64,000 nucleotides of DNA, taken from positions 1,178,001 through 1,242,000 of the forward strand of contig NZ_QMIK01000001.1 of the NCBI RefSeq assembly GCF_003316845.1, read 5' to 3'. The position numbers were made by a program, and so were the translations under genes. Under the pieces are notes generated by a model that was not told where the DNA came from, made no database searches, and was given only the letters and a program-made list of their open reading frames with translations. Positions 1 through 10,120 of the stretch are shown piece after piece. Source of the DNA: Cognataquiflexum aquatile. GTDB lineage: Bacteria; Bacteroidota; Bacteroidia; Cytophagales; Cyclobacteriaceae. Each line of letters starts with the position of its first letter. Position 1 is the stretch's first letter.

Positions 1-949
1 TCCCCGGAACCATCCTTGAACCTTTGTCTTCATGGCCATGAAAGGTCCATCCGACTTTCTCATTGAACCGCTTGGTGGCAGGCTTCGCAATGTCGTGCAT
101 GATGGCTGCCCATCTCAACCAAAGGTCTTCCGACATTTGGGATACATTATCCAAGACCTGAAGGGTATGGTAAAAGTTGTCCTTGTGTGATTTATCGCCT
201 ACCGAGTCTACGCCCTGCAGCTCTACCATTTCTGGGAAAATTTCCTGAAGGAGTTTGCTCACAAACAGCAACTTGAAACCGTAAGAAGGCTTTTCTGTCA
301 AAATAATTTTGTTGAGTTCATCAATGATCCGCTCGGCGGAAACAATCTGAATCCTGTGCGCATCGTGGACTATCCCAAGAAAAGTATCCGGTTCGATGTC
401 AAACTTCAGTTGTGTGGCAAAACGAATCGCCCGCATCATCCTGAGCGGGTCATCCGAAAAAGTGATAATCGGATCTGTTGGCGTTCTGATTGTTTTCCTT
501 TTGATATCCCCCATTCCATCAAATGGATCAATCAATTCTCCATAATTATGGGAATTGACAGATATCGCCATGGCATTGATGGTAAAGTCTCGACGCTCCT
601 GATCTTCCTGAAGGGTTCCATCCTCCACAATAGGTTTTCTGGAATCGTGCCGGTAAGATTCTCGCCTTGCTCCTACAAATTCAACTTCCCAATCTTCCAA
701 ACGGATATTTGCAGTGCCAAAATTCTTGAAAACAGAAAGCGGAACATGCTCCTCAAAACTGTCAGCAACAGCTTTTGCCAAGGAAATGCCACTGCCAACG
801 CAGACAAAATCAATGTCCTTGCTAGGTCTTTTCAATATCAGGTCACGGACGTACCCACCGACCACGTAGGTTTCCAAGCCAAGTTCATCGGCTATACGCC
901 CAACACGGCTGAATATTTCTAACTGGTCTAAATGGGCTTTGAAATTCAT
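1..949 (-). CDS. cca: CCA tRNA nucleotidyltransferase (HD domain), partial
   Basis: Adds or repairs the 3' CCA end of tRNA in the cytoplasm using CTP and ATP. Translating the minus strand from the ATG at 949 gives a class II nucleotidyltransferase: GGYVRD near residue 31, the metal-binding DIDF soon after, then RRDFTINAMA and the DPLRMMRAIRFA neck motif. An HD domain follows (MHDIAKPATKRF, then FHGHEDKGS close to the window edge). The C-terminus lies beyond base 1, so about 316 residues are visible. The start overlaps the stop of the upstream gene by four bases (ATGA), so the two are probably translationally coupled. Both active-site regions look intact. Family assignment is confident; whether it adds CC, A or the whole CCA cannot be told. 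Confidence 0.93.
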   Translation of the reverse strand, partial: MNFKAHLDQLEIFSRVGRIADELGLETYVVGGYVRDLILKRPSKDIDFVCVGSGISLAKAVADSFEEHVPLSVFKNFGTANIRLEDWEVEFVGARRESYRHDSRKPIVEDGTLQEDQERRDFTINAMAISVNSHNYGELIDPFDGMGDIKRKTIRTPTDPIITFSDDPLRMMRAIRFATQLKFDIEPDTFLGIVHDAHRIQIVSAERIIDELNKIILTEKPSYGFKLLFVSKLLQEIFPEMVELQGVDSVGDKSHKDNFYHTLQVLDNVSQMSEDLWLRWAAIMHDIAKPATKRFNEKVGWTFHGHEDKGSRMVPG

Positions 950-1419
950 GCTCTAATAATTTTGACGTCCCCATCAGGGCTCAAAAACATTTCTTTGGTA
1001 CCTGCACTCAAAAGTGGAAAAAAGTCCTCTGTCACCATATCGCATTCTTTGGATTTACTAAACTGAAGAATCAAAGGCTGGGAAAAAGCAAATATCAGCT
1101 TGTTCCAAAATTCCTTCCTGATGACAGAGAATTTGACTTTTCCATCAATAATGGGTCCGTTTTTTAAAATCCTGTTGACAGGAGTATGGTAAATCGTCGG
1201 CTTAGTGGCATACTCAATGATATCCAAAGACACCTCCGAAAACTGCTCCGCGACATTTCTGATCTGAAATACATCAAAAAATAGAAAAATGCCTTCCTGA
1301 TCGTCTTTTGCTGCATCCCATCGCTGAGGGGCAACCAATTCCAAAACGGTACCATGACCGTCTTTGATCTTGATTCTTCCCTTTTCTTTGAGGATATTGA
1401 CTGCATCTTTGATTTCCAT
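946..1419 (-). CDS. Degenerate YrdC/Sua5-like protein, function unknown
   Basis: A 157-residue protein of uncertain function whose stop overlaps the cca start. By eye the second half resembles Sua5/YrdC threonylcarbamoyl-AMP synthases: YATKPTIYHTP fits the usual DKPLTIIYPG, IIDGKVKFSVIRKEFWNKL fits the EDGSIGIRI..EF..L stretch, SQPLI sits where PIVSTSAN normally lies, and the C-terminus DGDVKIIR fits the family's ending. The N-terminal segment with YPTDTxWG and the KR substrate-binding residues is missing, as is the STSAN motif. If the relation is real this cannot be a normal enzyme; it may be a paralog kept for binding or for contact with the neighbouring tRNA enzyme. The relation is inferred from memory of the family, not from a search. 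Confidence 0.6.
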   Translation of the reverse strand: MEIKDAVNILKEKGRIKIKDGHGTVLELVAPQRWDAAKDDQEGIFLFFDVFQIRNVAEQFSEVSLDIIEYATKPTIYHTPVNRILKNGPIIDGKVKFSVIRKEFWNKLIFAFSQPLILQFSKSKECDMVTEDFFPLLSAGTKEMFLSPDGDVKIIRA

Positions 1420-1524
1420 TCCGATTCTTTTGCTTCAAAAATAAGGCAGATTATTGGAAGGAATGCTAAAGAGGATTACAAAGTTTATAATTGGTGGCGA
1501 ATTCTGACCATATTCTGGTTTTGA

Positions 1525-1703
1525 TCTCACGCAAAAACGCTAAAGCGCAAAAAAAAAGGAGGAAGAATCTTTGATTTTCCTGCTATCCTGCTTTTCCAGA
1601 AGCTGGATTTAATTCTCTCGCAAAGACGCCAAAGAGAAAAAGATAAATACTCTCCGCTATCCCTCATCTCCAGAAGCATAGTTATCCTGCTTCTCTAGAA
1701 GCT
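1525..1703. repeat. Gene-free gap 1420-1741 with imperfect direct repeats
   Basis: The 322-base gap between two minus-strand genes has no convincing gene. It holds two interleaved repeats. One is a CGCAAA-rich element (1525-1551 and 1614-1639, the second reading CGCAAAGACGCCAAAGAG). The other is ATCCTGCTT.TC.AGAAGCT at 1585-1604 and again at 1684-1703, identical at 18 of 20 positions. They look like degenerate intergenic repeats; no function can be assigned. Confidence 0.6.
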
Positions 1704-1741
1704 TTATCAAGAAAATTTCTAATTTTCAGAAGCCATTTTAT

Positions 1742-2422
1742 TCAGCTAAAAATAAAATCCACAGCCAACTCAGCATGCAGCTGGGTAGTGGAAATCAAGG
1801 GAAAATCCGTTTCCTCCTGATTGATCAACAGCGGCAATTCGGTACATCCCATGATCATTCCTTCTGCTCCTTTTTCTTGGAGAAGTCTCATTTGTTCCCA
1901 ATAGAAAGCCTTTGCTTCATCGGTAAACTTTCCAAGTGTCAACTCCTTGGAGACGTAATAATGCGATTTGTCCAAGTATACGGCGTCAGGAATGATAGTA
2001 TCAATGTCAAAATGGGTTTTGAGGTACTTTGGAATGAAATCACCCGTCATCGTCGGTTTGTTCCCCAACAGACCCAGGGTTTTCAAACCTTGTTTTTGGG
2101 CGCTTTTGCCGATCGCATCTGCGATGTGGAGAATAGGGATATTGATCTTTGGCTGTACAAAATCATAAACCATGTGTGGGGTATTCGCACAGATGATGAT
2201 TCCTTCTGCTCCACCTGCCTCAAGCTTCTGAGCAATTTTGAGGTAAGTTTTGTTGATCAAGTCTTTGTCCTGTTCCCGCATCAGTTGGATATTTTGACTG
2301 TAAATCAACATAAGCGGGTTTTGGTCGTGACCCATCCTTTCACCGGCAAGTTCATTGATCAATTTGTAGTATTCGATGGTGGAGTGCCAGGAAGTCCCTC
2401 CAATCAGTCCGAGTAGTTTCAT
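1742..2422 (-). CDS. Aspartate/glutamate racemase family protein
   Basis: A 226-residue cytosolic, cofactor-independent amino-acid racemase of the Asp/Glu racemase superfamily, probably interconverting L- and D-aspartate or a related amino acid. The protein opens with GLIGGTSWHSTIEYY, the typical start of this family. Both catalytic cysteines are visible, in CANTPHM and in GCTELPLL, so it should be active. The ATG at 2422 was preferred because the family motif begins six residues later; the open frame extends 39 codons upstream into sequence with no family character. It lies divergent from pyrG. Substrate cannot be decided: many members prefer aspartate, some act on glutamate or broader substrates. 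Confidence 0.85.
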   Translation of the reverse strand: MKLLGLIGGTSWHSTIEYYKLINELAGERMGHDQNPLMLIYSQNIQLMREQDKDLINKTYLKIAQKLEAGGAEGIIICANTPHMVYDFVQPKINIPILHIADAIGKSAQKQGLKTLGLLGNKPTMTGDFIPKYLKTHFDIDTIIPDAVYLDKSHYYVSKELTLGKFTDEAKAFYWEQMRLLQEKGAEGMIMGCTELPLLINQEETDFPLISTTQLHAELAVDFIFS

Positions 2423-2460
2423 GATGGGAAAGTAAGTTTTTTGTAAGTGAGGCTCTGTGA

Positions 2461-4302
<1,842 letters not shown>

Positions 4303-4324
4303 ATACCAGCCTAAATTAAGAAAC

Positions 4325-4372
4325 AGGTAACACGAGGTAAAAAGGGAATCTCCTTGATACTTTCTGTTACCT
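4325..4372 (+). other. Inverted repeat between pyrG and yidC
   Basis: AGGTAACA (4325-4332) is exactly complementary to TGTTACCT (4365-4372), with a smaller AAGG..CCTT hairpin possible inside the 32-base loop. It ends 31 bases before the yidC ATG and is followed by a short pyrimidine stretch. It could be a weak terminator of pyrG, a leader structure for yidC or an operator. Confidence 0.4.
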
Positions 4373-4403
4373 TTACTTTTCAAAAGGCATATAAAGTAAC
4401 AAT

Positions 4404-6203
4404 ATGGACAGAAACCAAGCGGCAGGCTTAATCTTATTTGCGGCAGTATTGCTGATTTATTCGATTTTCTTTGCTACCACCCCCGAACCACTCCCGGAAG
4501 AATCAAACACAGTCACTCAGACAATCCCTCAGGAATCCTCTGATGTCGATACCCTTGCCCAAGAAATTATCCAACCTGATAGCATACAGGACCTGATTGC
4601 ACAGCGCCAGTTTGGGGTTTTTGCCCCGATGACAAAAGGTACAGCAGAAGAAATTGTCCTTGAAAACGATAAAATTTCAGTCACTTTCTCCACCAAAGGT
4701 GCCGAAATCACCAAAGTGGAACTGAAGGAATTCAAAACCTGGGATCAGAGACCATTGGTATTATTGGACAATGAAAGCTCCGACTTGAGCTTCTCCATAC
4801 AGACTGAAAAAGGTCCTTTGAGCTTAAATGATTTTTACTTCAACCCTACAGCATCCACTGTGGATGTGGAAGGAAATCCGGTTTCTATAATCACCTTTAT
4901 CGCAAAAGCAGGAACCGGTTCGATCACACGCACCTATTCTTTGGCAGAAGGTGGCTATGTTTTGGACAAATCCCTGGAGTTTGCCGGACTTTCCAACAGT
5001 CTGAAAGACACGACCATTTTGGTCAATTGGGATGCCAAGCTGATCCGTCAGGAACAGGACATAGAGGAGTCAAGGAGAAAGACCAATATCAATTTCTTTA
5101 CTGCGGAAGAAAGCTATGATTATTTGAGTACAACCTCAGAGACAGATGATGCGGATGTTCAGGAACCGTTGAAATGGGTAAGTTTCAGCCAAAGGTTTTT
5201 CACCACAGGTATCATTGCATCCAATAACTTCAGTTCAGCCAAGTTCAACCAACAGACCCCGCAAGACACCCTTTCGATCAAAAATGTGCAGGCTGCCATG
5301 GTCTTGCCTTTGGACAACAACAAGGTGGATTTGAGCTATTATTTTGGTCCAAACAGGTACAATACCCTGAAAAAAATCACTCCGGGTTTTGAGAAAAACG
5401 TGGACATGGGTTATTTCTTTGTCAGTTGGGTCAATAAATACATCATAGTAAACCTTTTCCAGTTCCTTGAAAAGTATTTTACCAACTACGGTATCATCAT
5501 TATCATTATTGTATTGATCATCAAGGTTGCCTTGACACCGCTGACCTACAAGTCTTATATCGGGATGGCAAAAATGAGGGTGATCAAACCTGAAATCGAC
5601 GAGCTCAAGGCAAAGTATCCTGACGACCCTACCAAGATGCAGCAGGAACAGATGAAGCTCTTCGGGCAATTGGGCGTAAGCCCCATATCGGGATGTCTTC
5701 CTTTGCTATTCCAGATGCCGTTCCTGTTTGCGATGTTCTTTTTCTTCCCAAATGCTATTGAACTCCGTCAGCAATCGTTCCTTTGGGCACATGACCTATC
5801 TACTTATGATTCCATTTTGAGGTTACCGTTTACGATTCCTTTCTATGGGTCACACGTGAGTTTGTTCACAATATTGATGACGGTATCGCAGATAGCCTAT
5901 ACGCACTTCAATAACCAACTTACAGCTCAGACAGGACCGATGAAGAACCTCGGCTATATCATGCCGGTGGTGTTCATGTTTGTCTTGAACTCCTTCCCTG
6001 CGGCGTTAAGTTTCTATTATTTTGTTTCCAACATGGTAACTTTCGGACAACAGGCACTGATCAAATTGTTTGTGGATGATGCCAAAATCAGAGAGAAAAT
6101 TGAGCAGAACAAAGTGAAAAACGTGGACAAGAAAAAGTCAAAATTTCAGCAAAAGCTTGAAGATGCCATGAAAGCGGCAGACGCTAATAAGAAAACCAAA
6201 TAA
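4404..6203 (+). CDS. yidC: Membrane protein insertase YidC
   Basis: Inserts and folds inner-membrane proteins, alone or with SecYEG. The 599-residue protein has the long form seen in Gram-negative bacteria: an N-terminal membrane anchor (AAGLILFAAVLLIYSIFF), a periplasmic beta-sandwich domain (about residues 60-340), then the conserved insertase core with several helices, including VLIIKVALTPLTYKSYIGMAKM, SPISGCLPLLFQMPFLFAMF and the FVLNSFPAALSFYYFVSNM segment. The C-terminal tail is strongly basic (KKKSKFQQKLEDAMK), as expected for ribosome contact. It follows pyrG by about 100 bases that contain an inverted repeat, and a clear terminator follows it. Confidence 0.97.
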   Translation: MDRNQAAGLILFAAVLLIYSIFFATTPEPLPEESNTVTQTIPQESSDVDTLAQEIIQPDSIQDLIAQRQFGVFAPMTKGTAEEIVLENDKISVTFSTKGAEITKVELKEFKTWDQRPLVLLDNESSDLSFSIQTEKGPLSLNDFYFNPTASTVDVEGNPVSIITFIAKAGTGSITRTYSLAEGGYVLDKSLEFAGLSNSLKDTTILVNWDAKLIRQEQDIEESRRKTNINFFTAEESYDYLSTTSETDDADVQEPLKWVSFSQRFFTTGIIASNNFSSAKFNQQTPQDTLSIKNVQAAMVLPLDNNKVDLSYYFGPNRYNTLKKITPGFEKNVDMGYFFVSWVNKYIIVNLFQFLEKYFTNYGIIIIIIVLIIKVALTPLTYKSYIGMAKMRVIKPEIDELKAKYPDDPTKMQQEQMKLFGQLGVSPISGCLPLLFQMPFLFAMFFFFPNAIELRQQSFLWAHDLSTYDSILRLPFTIPFYGSHVSLFTILMTVSQIAYTHFNNQLTAQTGPMKNLGYIMPVVFMFVLNSFPAALSFYYFVSNMVTFGQQALIKLFVDDAKIREKIEQNKVKNVDKKKSKFQQKLEDAMKAADANKKTK

Positions 6204-6236
6204 CAAAAGGGACCCAAACGGGTCTCTTTTGTTTTT
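6204..6236 (+). terminator. Rho-independent terminator after yidC
   Basis: CAAAAGGGACCC pairs with GGGTCTCTTTTG (12 bp, one G-U) around an AAAC loop and is followed by TTTTT, directly after the yidC stop. Confidence 0.85.
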
Positions 6237-6322
6237 ATGTCTTTTCCTTTAAACCTCAGACTATTAACATTTTCAGATAGGTACTGTGGATAACAATTCA
6301 TTTCAAGGAAATATTTAAATGA

Positions 6323-6330
6323 TATATTTG
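6323..6330 (+). promoter_or_regulatory. Putative -7 element upstream of the UPF0173 gene
   Basis: TATATTTG matches TAnnTTTG exactly, 31 bases before the ATG. The best -33 candidate, TTTC at 6301, is imperfect and spaced 18 bases away. Confidence 0.45.
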
Positions 6331-6361
6331 TAAATAGAGCAAAAAAATCATTCTCGCAACC

Positions 6362-7045
6362 ATGATCAAACTGACCTATTTTGGACATTCGTCCTATCTT
6401 GTGGAAATCAACGATACCAAAATCCTTTTTGACCCATTTATCAGCCCCAATTCCAAAGCATCAAAAATAGATGTCTCTTCTATCAAAGCAGATTATGTAT
6501 TGCTCAGTCATGGTCACGAAGACCATGTGGCAGATGCTGAATCCATCACCAAAGCCAATAATGCTATGTTGGTCTCCAATTATGAGATAGCGGTTTGGTT
6601 TGCCCAAAAAGGTGTCGAAAAATACCACCCTATGAATATTGGGGGAAGCAAGGTTTTTGATTTTGGAAGGGTAAAATATGTGAACGCTGTTCACAGCAGC
6701 ACGTTACCTGATGGCGCATCAGGAGGCTATCCCGGCGGATTTGTCATCAAACATGATTCAGGATGCTTTTATTATGCAGGAGATACGGCTCTAACCTACG
6801 ATATGAAGTTGATCGCGGAGGAATTTAAAATAGACTTTGCCATCCTTCCCATCGGGGATAATTTCACAATGGATATCCAAGACGCCATCAAGGCAGCCGA
6901 TTTTGTAGGAACAAAAAAAATTGTGGGGATGCATTACAACACCTTCCCTTACATTGAAATAGATTTGGAAGCTGCAAAAAAAGCAGTTTCAGAAGCAGGA
7001 AAAGAATTGATTTTGATTAATATTGGTGACAGTATTACGCTCTAA
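6362..7045 (+). CDS. UPF0173 metal-dependent hydrolase (metallo-beta-lactamase fold)
   Basis: A 227-residue cytosolic protein of the UPF0173/YtkL branch of the metallo-beta-lactamase superfamily. The start [15 protein letters not shown] and [10 protein letters not shown] are typical. The metal-binding motif is [11 protein letters not shown], and further ligands are expected in YYAGDTAL and in GMHYNTFP. Members are conserved but their physiological substrate is not settled, so only a hydrolase role can be named. It sits alone between the yidC terminator and parA; its stop is only 7 bases before the parA ATG, so the two may be co-transcribed. Confidence 0.88.
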   Translation: MIKLTYFGHSSYLVEINDTKILFDPFISPNSKASKIDVSSIKADYVLLSHGHEDHVADAESITKANNAMLVSNYEIAVWFAQKGVEKYHPMNIGGSKVFDFGRVKYVNAVHSSTLPDGASGGYPGGFVIKHDSGCFYYAGDTALTYDMKLIAEEFKIDFAILPIGDNFTMDIQDAIKAADFVGTKKIVGMHYNTFPYIEIDLEAAKKAVSEAGKELILINIGDSITL

Positions 7046-7052
7046 ACTATTT

Positions 7053-7832
7053 ATGGGAAAAGTTATCGCAATTGCTAACCAAAAAGGAGGCGTAGGAAAA
7101 ACTACTACTGCCATGAATCTGGCGGCAAGTCTCGCAGTTTTGGAATTCAAAACCTTGGTAATAGATGCAGATCCGCAGGCAAATACCACCTCCGGTCTTG
7201 GCCACGACCCAAAAGAAATAGATACCAGTATATATGAGTGTATGGTGGACGGCATTGACATCCACACCATCATCCTCAAAACAGAAATAGAAAATCTTGA
7301 GCTGGTCCCCTCCCACATCGACTTGGTAGGTGCGGAAGTAGAGATGATCAATCTCGAAAACAGGGAAGAGAAAATGAAATCAGTCATCCATCTCGTCAAA
7401 GACAAGTATGACTTCGTGATCATTGACTGTTCGCCTTCTTTGGGTTTAATTACCATCAATGCATTGACAGCCGCCAATTCTGTAATTATCCCTGTTCAGT
7501 GCGAATACTTCGCCTTGGAAGGTTTGGGTAAATTGCTCAATACCATAAAAATCATTCAGACCAGGCTTAATCCTGATCTAGAAATCGAAGGAATCCTCCT
7601 CACCATGTACGATGTGAGGCTGAGACTTTCCAATCAGGTCGTCGATGAGGTAAGAATGCATTTCAAAAACCTGGTATTTGAAACCATCATCCCCAGAAAC
7701 GTACGCTTGAGTGAATCCCCAAGCTTCGGTCTTCCTGTGATTGCCTTTGATGCAGAAGGAAAAGGAGCCGTTGCTTACCTCAACCTTGCCCATGAAATAG
7801 CTGTTAAAAACGGCAAGGAGAAAGTTAACTGA
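7053..7832 (+). CDS. parA: Chromosome partitioning ATPase ParA (Soj)
   Basis: A 259-residue Walker-type ATPase that segregates the chromosome origin with ParB. It has the deviant Walker A motif [15 protein letters not shown] near the N-terminus, DADPQANTT, and the [14 protein letters not shown] Walker B region. The start at 7053 gives [13 protein letters not shown], the usual opening; the frame is open ten codons earlier but that would overlap the previous gene. It has the compact length of chromosomal Soj proteins, without the N-terminal DNA-binding extension of plasmid ParA. parB follows after 13 bases. Confidence 0.95.
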   Translation: MGKVIAIANQKGGVGKTTTAMNLAASLAVLEFKTLVIDADPQANTTSGLGHDPKEIDTSIYECMVDGIDIHTIILKTEIENLELVPSHIDLVGAEVEMINLENREEKMKSVIHLVKDKYDFVIIDCSPSLGLITINALTAANSVIIPVQCEYFALEGLGKLLNTIKIIQTRLNPDLEIEGILLTMYDVRLRLSNQVVDEVRMHFKNLVFETIIPRNVRLSESPSFGLPVIAFDAEGKGAVAYLNLAHEIAVKNGKEKVN

Positions 7833-7845
7833 CCGAATACATACT

Positions 7846-8763
7846 ATGACTGATAAAAAACCTACACCAAAGAAAAGCGCGCTTGGAAAAGGATTGGGAG
7901 CTTTGCTGCAGGATTCCCCTCAAAAAAACAAAAGTGAATCCCTCATGCCTTCTTATCCGACGGCAGGGATTTTTGAGATTTCCCTTAGTGAAATCCAGGT
8001 AAATCCTTACCAACCTAGGACGCACTTTGATAAGGATGCCCTGAAGGAACTTGCAGATTCCATTTTGACTCAAGGTATCATCCAACCGATTACGGTCAGG
8101 AAGCTGGATGACAATGAATACCAACTTATCTCGGGGGAAAGAAGATTTCAGGCTTCAAAGATGGCAGGACTGAATAAAATCCCTGCATACATCAGAACAG
8201 CAAATGACCAGCAAATGCTGGAAATGGCTTTAATTGAAAATATCCAGAGGGAAAATCTCAATTCCCTGGAAATTGCCCATTCCTATCAAAGACTTTTGGC
8301 CGAATGTAACCTCAAGCAGGAAGAACTCGGCGAGCGTGTGGGAAAAAACAGAACCACAGTAAACAATTACCTGAGGCTGCTTAAACTTCCTCCTGATATT
8401 CAAGCCGGATTAAGAGACAACAAAATCTCCATGGGACATGCGAGGGCTTTGATCAACGTAGAGAGCATCGACAAGCAACTAGCCATCTTCAAAAAAGCCA
8501 TTCAGGACGAACTTAGCGTCCGTCAGGTCGAGGCCTTGGTGAAATCCATCAACGGAGAGCGGGAAGAAAAGGAAAACAAAAAAAATTCCCCATTTGATCC
8601 TGTCAGGAAATACGAAATCACCAAGATCCAACAGAGGCTTGCCAGTCATTTTGGGACAAAAGTGAACCTTAAATCGGATGCCAAAAACAAGGGAGAAATC
8701 AAAATCCCCTTTCATTCTTCCGAAGACCTGAACAGAATCCTGGAAATTTTGGAGATCATCTAA
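7846..8763 (+). CDS. parB: Chromosome partitioning protein ParB
   Basis: A 305-residue CTP-dependent DNA clamp that loads at parS sites and is moved by ParA. The N-terminal basic segment carries the short SALGKGLGALLQ motif thought to contact ParA. The ParB nuclease-like domain follows (QVNPYQPRTHF, then LISGERRFQASKMAGL with the GERR CTP-binding box), then ALIENIQRENLN, the helix-turn-helix (GKNRTTVNNYLRLLKLP, MGHARALI) and a C-terminal dimerisation domain. A convincing parS site was not found in this window. Confidence 0.96.
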   Translation: MTDKKPTPKKSALGKGLGALLQDSPQKNKSESLMPSYPTAGIFEISLSEIQVNPYQPRTHFDKDALKELADSILTQGIIQPITVRKLDDNEYQLISGERRFQASKMAGLNKIPAYIRTANDQQMLEMALIENIQRENLNSLEIAHSYQRLLAECNLKQEELGERVGKNRTTVNNYLRLLKLPPDIQAGLRDNKISMGHARALINVESIDKQLAIFKKAIQDELSVRQVEALVKSINGEREEKENKKNSPFDPVRKYEITKIQQRLASHFGTKVNLKSDAKNKGEIKIPFHSSEDLNRILEILEII

Positions 8764-8766
8764 GTC

Positions 8767-9378
8767 TTGGAAAAGAAAACAAAAAACTGGCTTTTGAGTG
8801 TAACACCCAAAGCAATGATAAGCCCATTTATCATTGCTGTTTTTGTTTTATTGCCCTATTGTGACTTGACCGCCCAAACAATGATCACCGGTACGGATAC
8901 TGTCAAGGTGGACTACACGGATCCTGCCATCAAAAATCCTAAAAAAGCGACCATTTTATCAGCAATCTTACCCGGTGCGGGTCAGGTTTATAATGGAAAA
9001 CCATGGAAAGTGCCGATCATTTATGCCGGATTTGCTGCTAACATCTATTTCATAGAATACAATAACAGGCGGTATGAACTCTTCAAAGAAGCACTTGCCA
9101 TCTTTGACGAAGACCCTAAAGACCCCGAACAGCCATTTCCAAGTCTGAACCGTGACGGATTGGTCAGGAATGTCAATTATTGGAAAAGAAACCGGGATTT
9201 GAATTACTTCCTGTTTATTGGTATTTATGCACTCAATATCATCGATGCCAACGTGGATGCACATTTATCGGCATTTGACGTGAGTGATGACCTGACTTTC
9301 CGGTTTGAACCGAGTTATGAATCCCTGAGTGCCGGAGGAGGCAATATCATGGGACTTTCTTTAAAAATAAACTTCTGA
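8767..9378 (+). CDS. DUF5683 domain protein
   Basis: A protein of about 200 residues typical of Bacteroidota, with no known function. A hydrophobic N-terminal segment (MISPFIIAVFVLLP) may be a signal peptide or anchor. The conserved part is ILSAILPGAGQVYNGKPWKVPIIYAGFAAN, split by a probable membrane helix, followed by YFLFIGIYALNIIDANVDAHL, another hydrophobic stretch ending in a motif common in this family. The start is uncertain: the frame begins at a TTG three bases after the parB stop (8767), while an ATG at 8815 would place the hydrophobic segment at the very N-terminus. Its place between parB and dapB is recurrent in this phylum. Confidence 0.85.
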   Translation: MEKKTKNWLLSVTPKAMISPFIIAVFVLLPYCDLTAQTMITGTDTVKVDYTDPAIKNPKKATILSAILPGAGQVYNGKPWKVPIIYAGFAANIYFIEYNNRRYELFKEALAIFDEDPKDPEQPFPSLNRDGLVRNVNYWKRNRDLNYFLFIGIYALNIIDANVDAHLSAFDVSDDLTFRFEPSYESLSAGGGNIMGLSLKINF

Positions 9379-9383
9379 TTAAA

Positions 9384-10106
9384 ATGAATATTCTTCTACT
9401 TGGTTACGGGAAAATGGGAAAGATCATCGGCGATATTGCCGAATCCCGAGGCCACCATATTGCCGGAAAAATAAATATTGACAACCGACAGGACTTGGAT
9501 TTATTGGACATATCCCAAATCGACGTGGCTATTGAATTTAGCACTCCAGAATCTGCAGTAGAAAATATCAGTTGGGCAATCGAGCGTGGGATTCCTGTTG
9601 TCTCAGGCACTACGGGATGGCTAGCCAATAAACCCATGGTCGAGCAATTGACCCTACAGTACAATTCGGCTTTTTTTTATGCCTCCAATTTCAGTATTGG
9701 CGTCAATGTTTTCTTCAAAGTCAACCGATTTTTGGCCTCTCTGATGAAAGACCAGCCAGAATATAAGGTCAGTTTGGAAGAAATCCACCATACTGAAAAA
9801 AAAGATGCGCCGAGTGGTACCGCGATCACTCTTGCCGAAGGGATAATCAAGGAAATTCCCCGGATTGAAAACTGGACACCTGCAGGTGAATTGAACGAAA
9901 ACGAACAATCTTTATCCATTACCTCAAAGCGCATAGACCCCGCGCCGGGGACCCATGTTGTAAGATATCAGTCTGATATTGACGATATTGAAATCGTCCA
10001 TACAGCCCATAGCCGCAAAGGTTTTGCTCTTGGTGCGGTTTTGGTGGCGGAATGGATAAAAAATAAAAAAGGCGTATTATCAATGGACGAATTCCTATCT
10101 TTCTGA
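9384..10106 (+). CDS. dapB: 4-hydroxy-tetrahydrodipicolinate reductase
   Basis: Reduces the dihydrodipicolinate intermediate with NAD(P)H in the lysine and meso-diaminopimelate pathway, supplying peptidoglycan. The 240-residue protein begins with the Rossmann motif LLGYGKMGK. The catalytic region EEIHHTEKKDAPSGTA, with the His-His pair and the lysine, is intact, and the C-terminus has the HSRKGFALGAVLVAEW motif. It is somewhat shorter than the enterobacterial enzyme (about 270), which is usual for this phylum. It starts 5 bases after the DUF5683 gene and is followed 14 bases later by lepB. Confidence 0.95.
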   Translation: MNILLLGYGKMGKIIGDIAESRGHHIAGKINIDNRQDLDLLDISQIDVAIEFSTPESAVENISWAIERGIPVVSGTTGWLANKPMVEQLTLQYNSAFFYASNFSIGVNVFFKVNRFLASLMKDQPEYKVSLEEIHHTEKKDAPSGTAITLAEGIIKEIPRIENWTPAGELNENEQSLSITSKRIDPAPGTHVVRYQSDIDDIEIVHTAHSRKGFALGAVLVAEWIKNKKGVLSMDEFLSF

Positions 10107-10120
10107 AATTTTAAACTATA

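Noticed and set aside
356-922. 188-residue frame on the plus strand opposite cca
   Set aside because: It is antisense to a clear CCA enzyme whose motifs are read on the minus strand.
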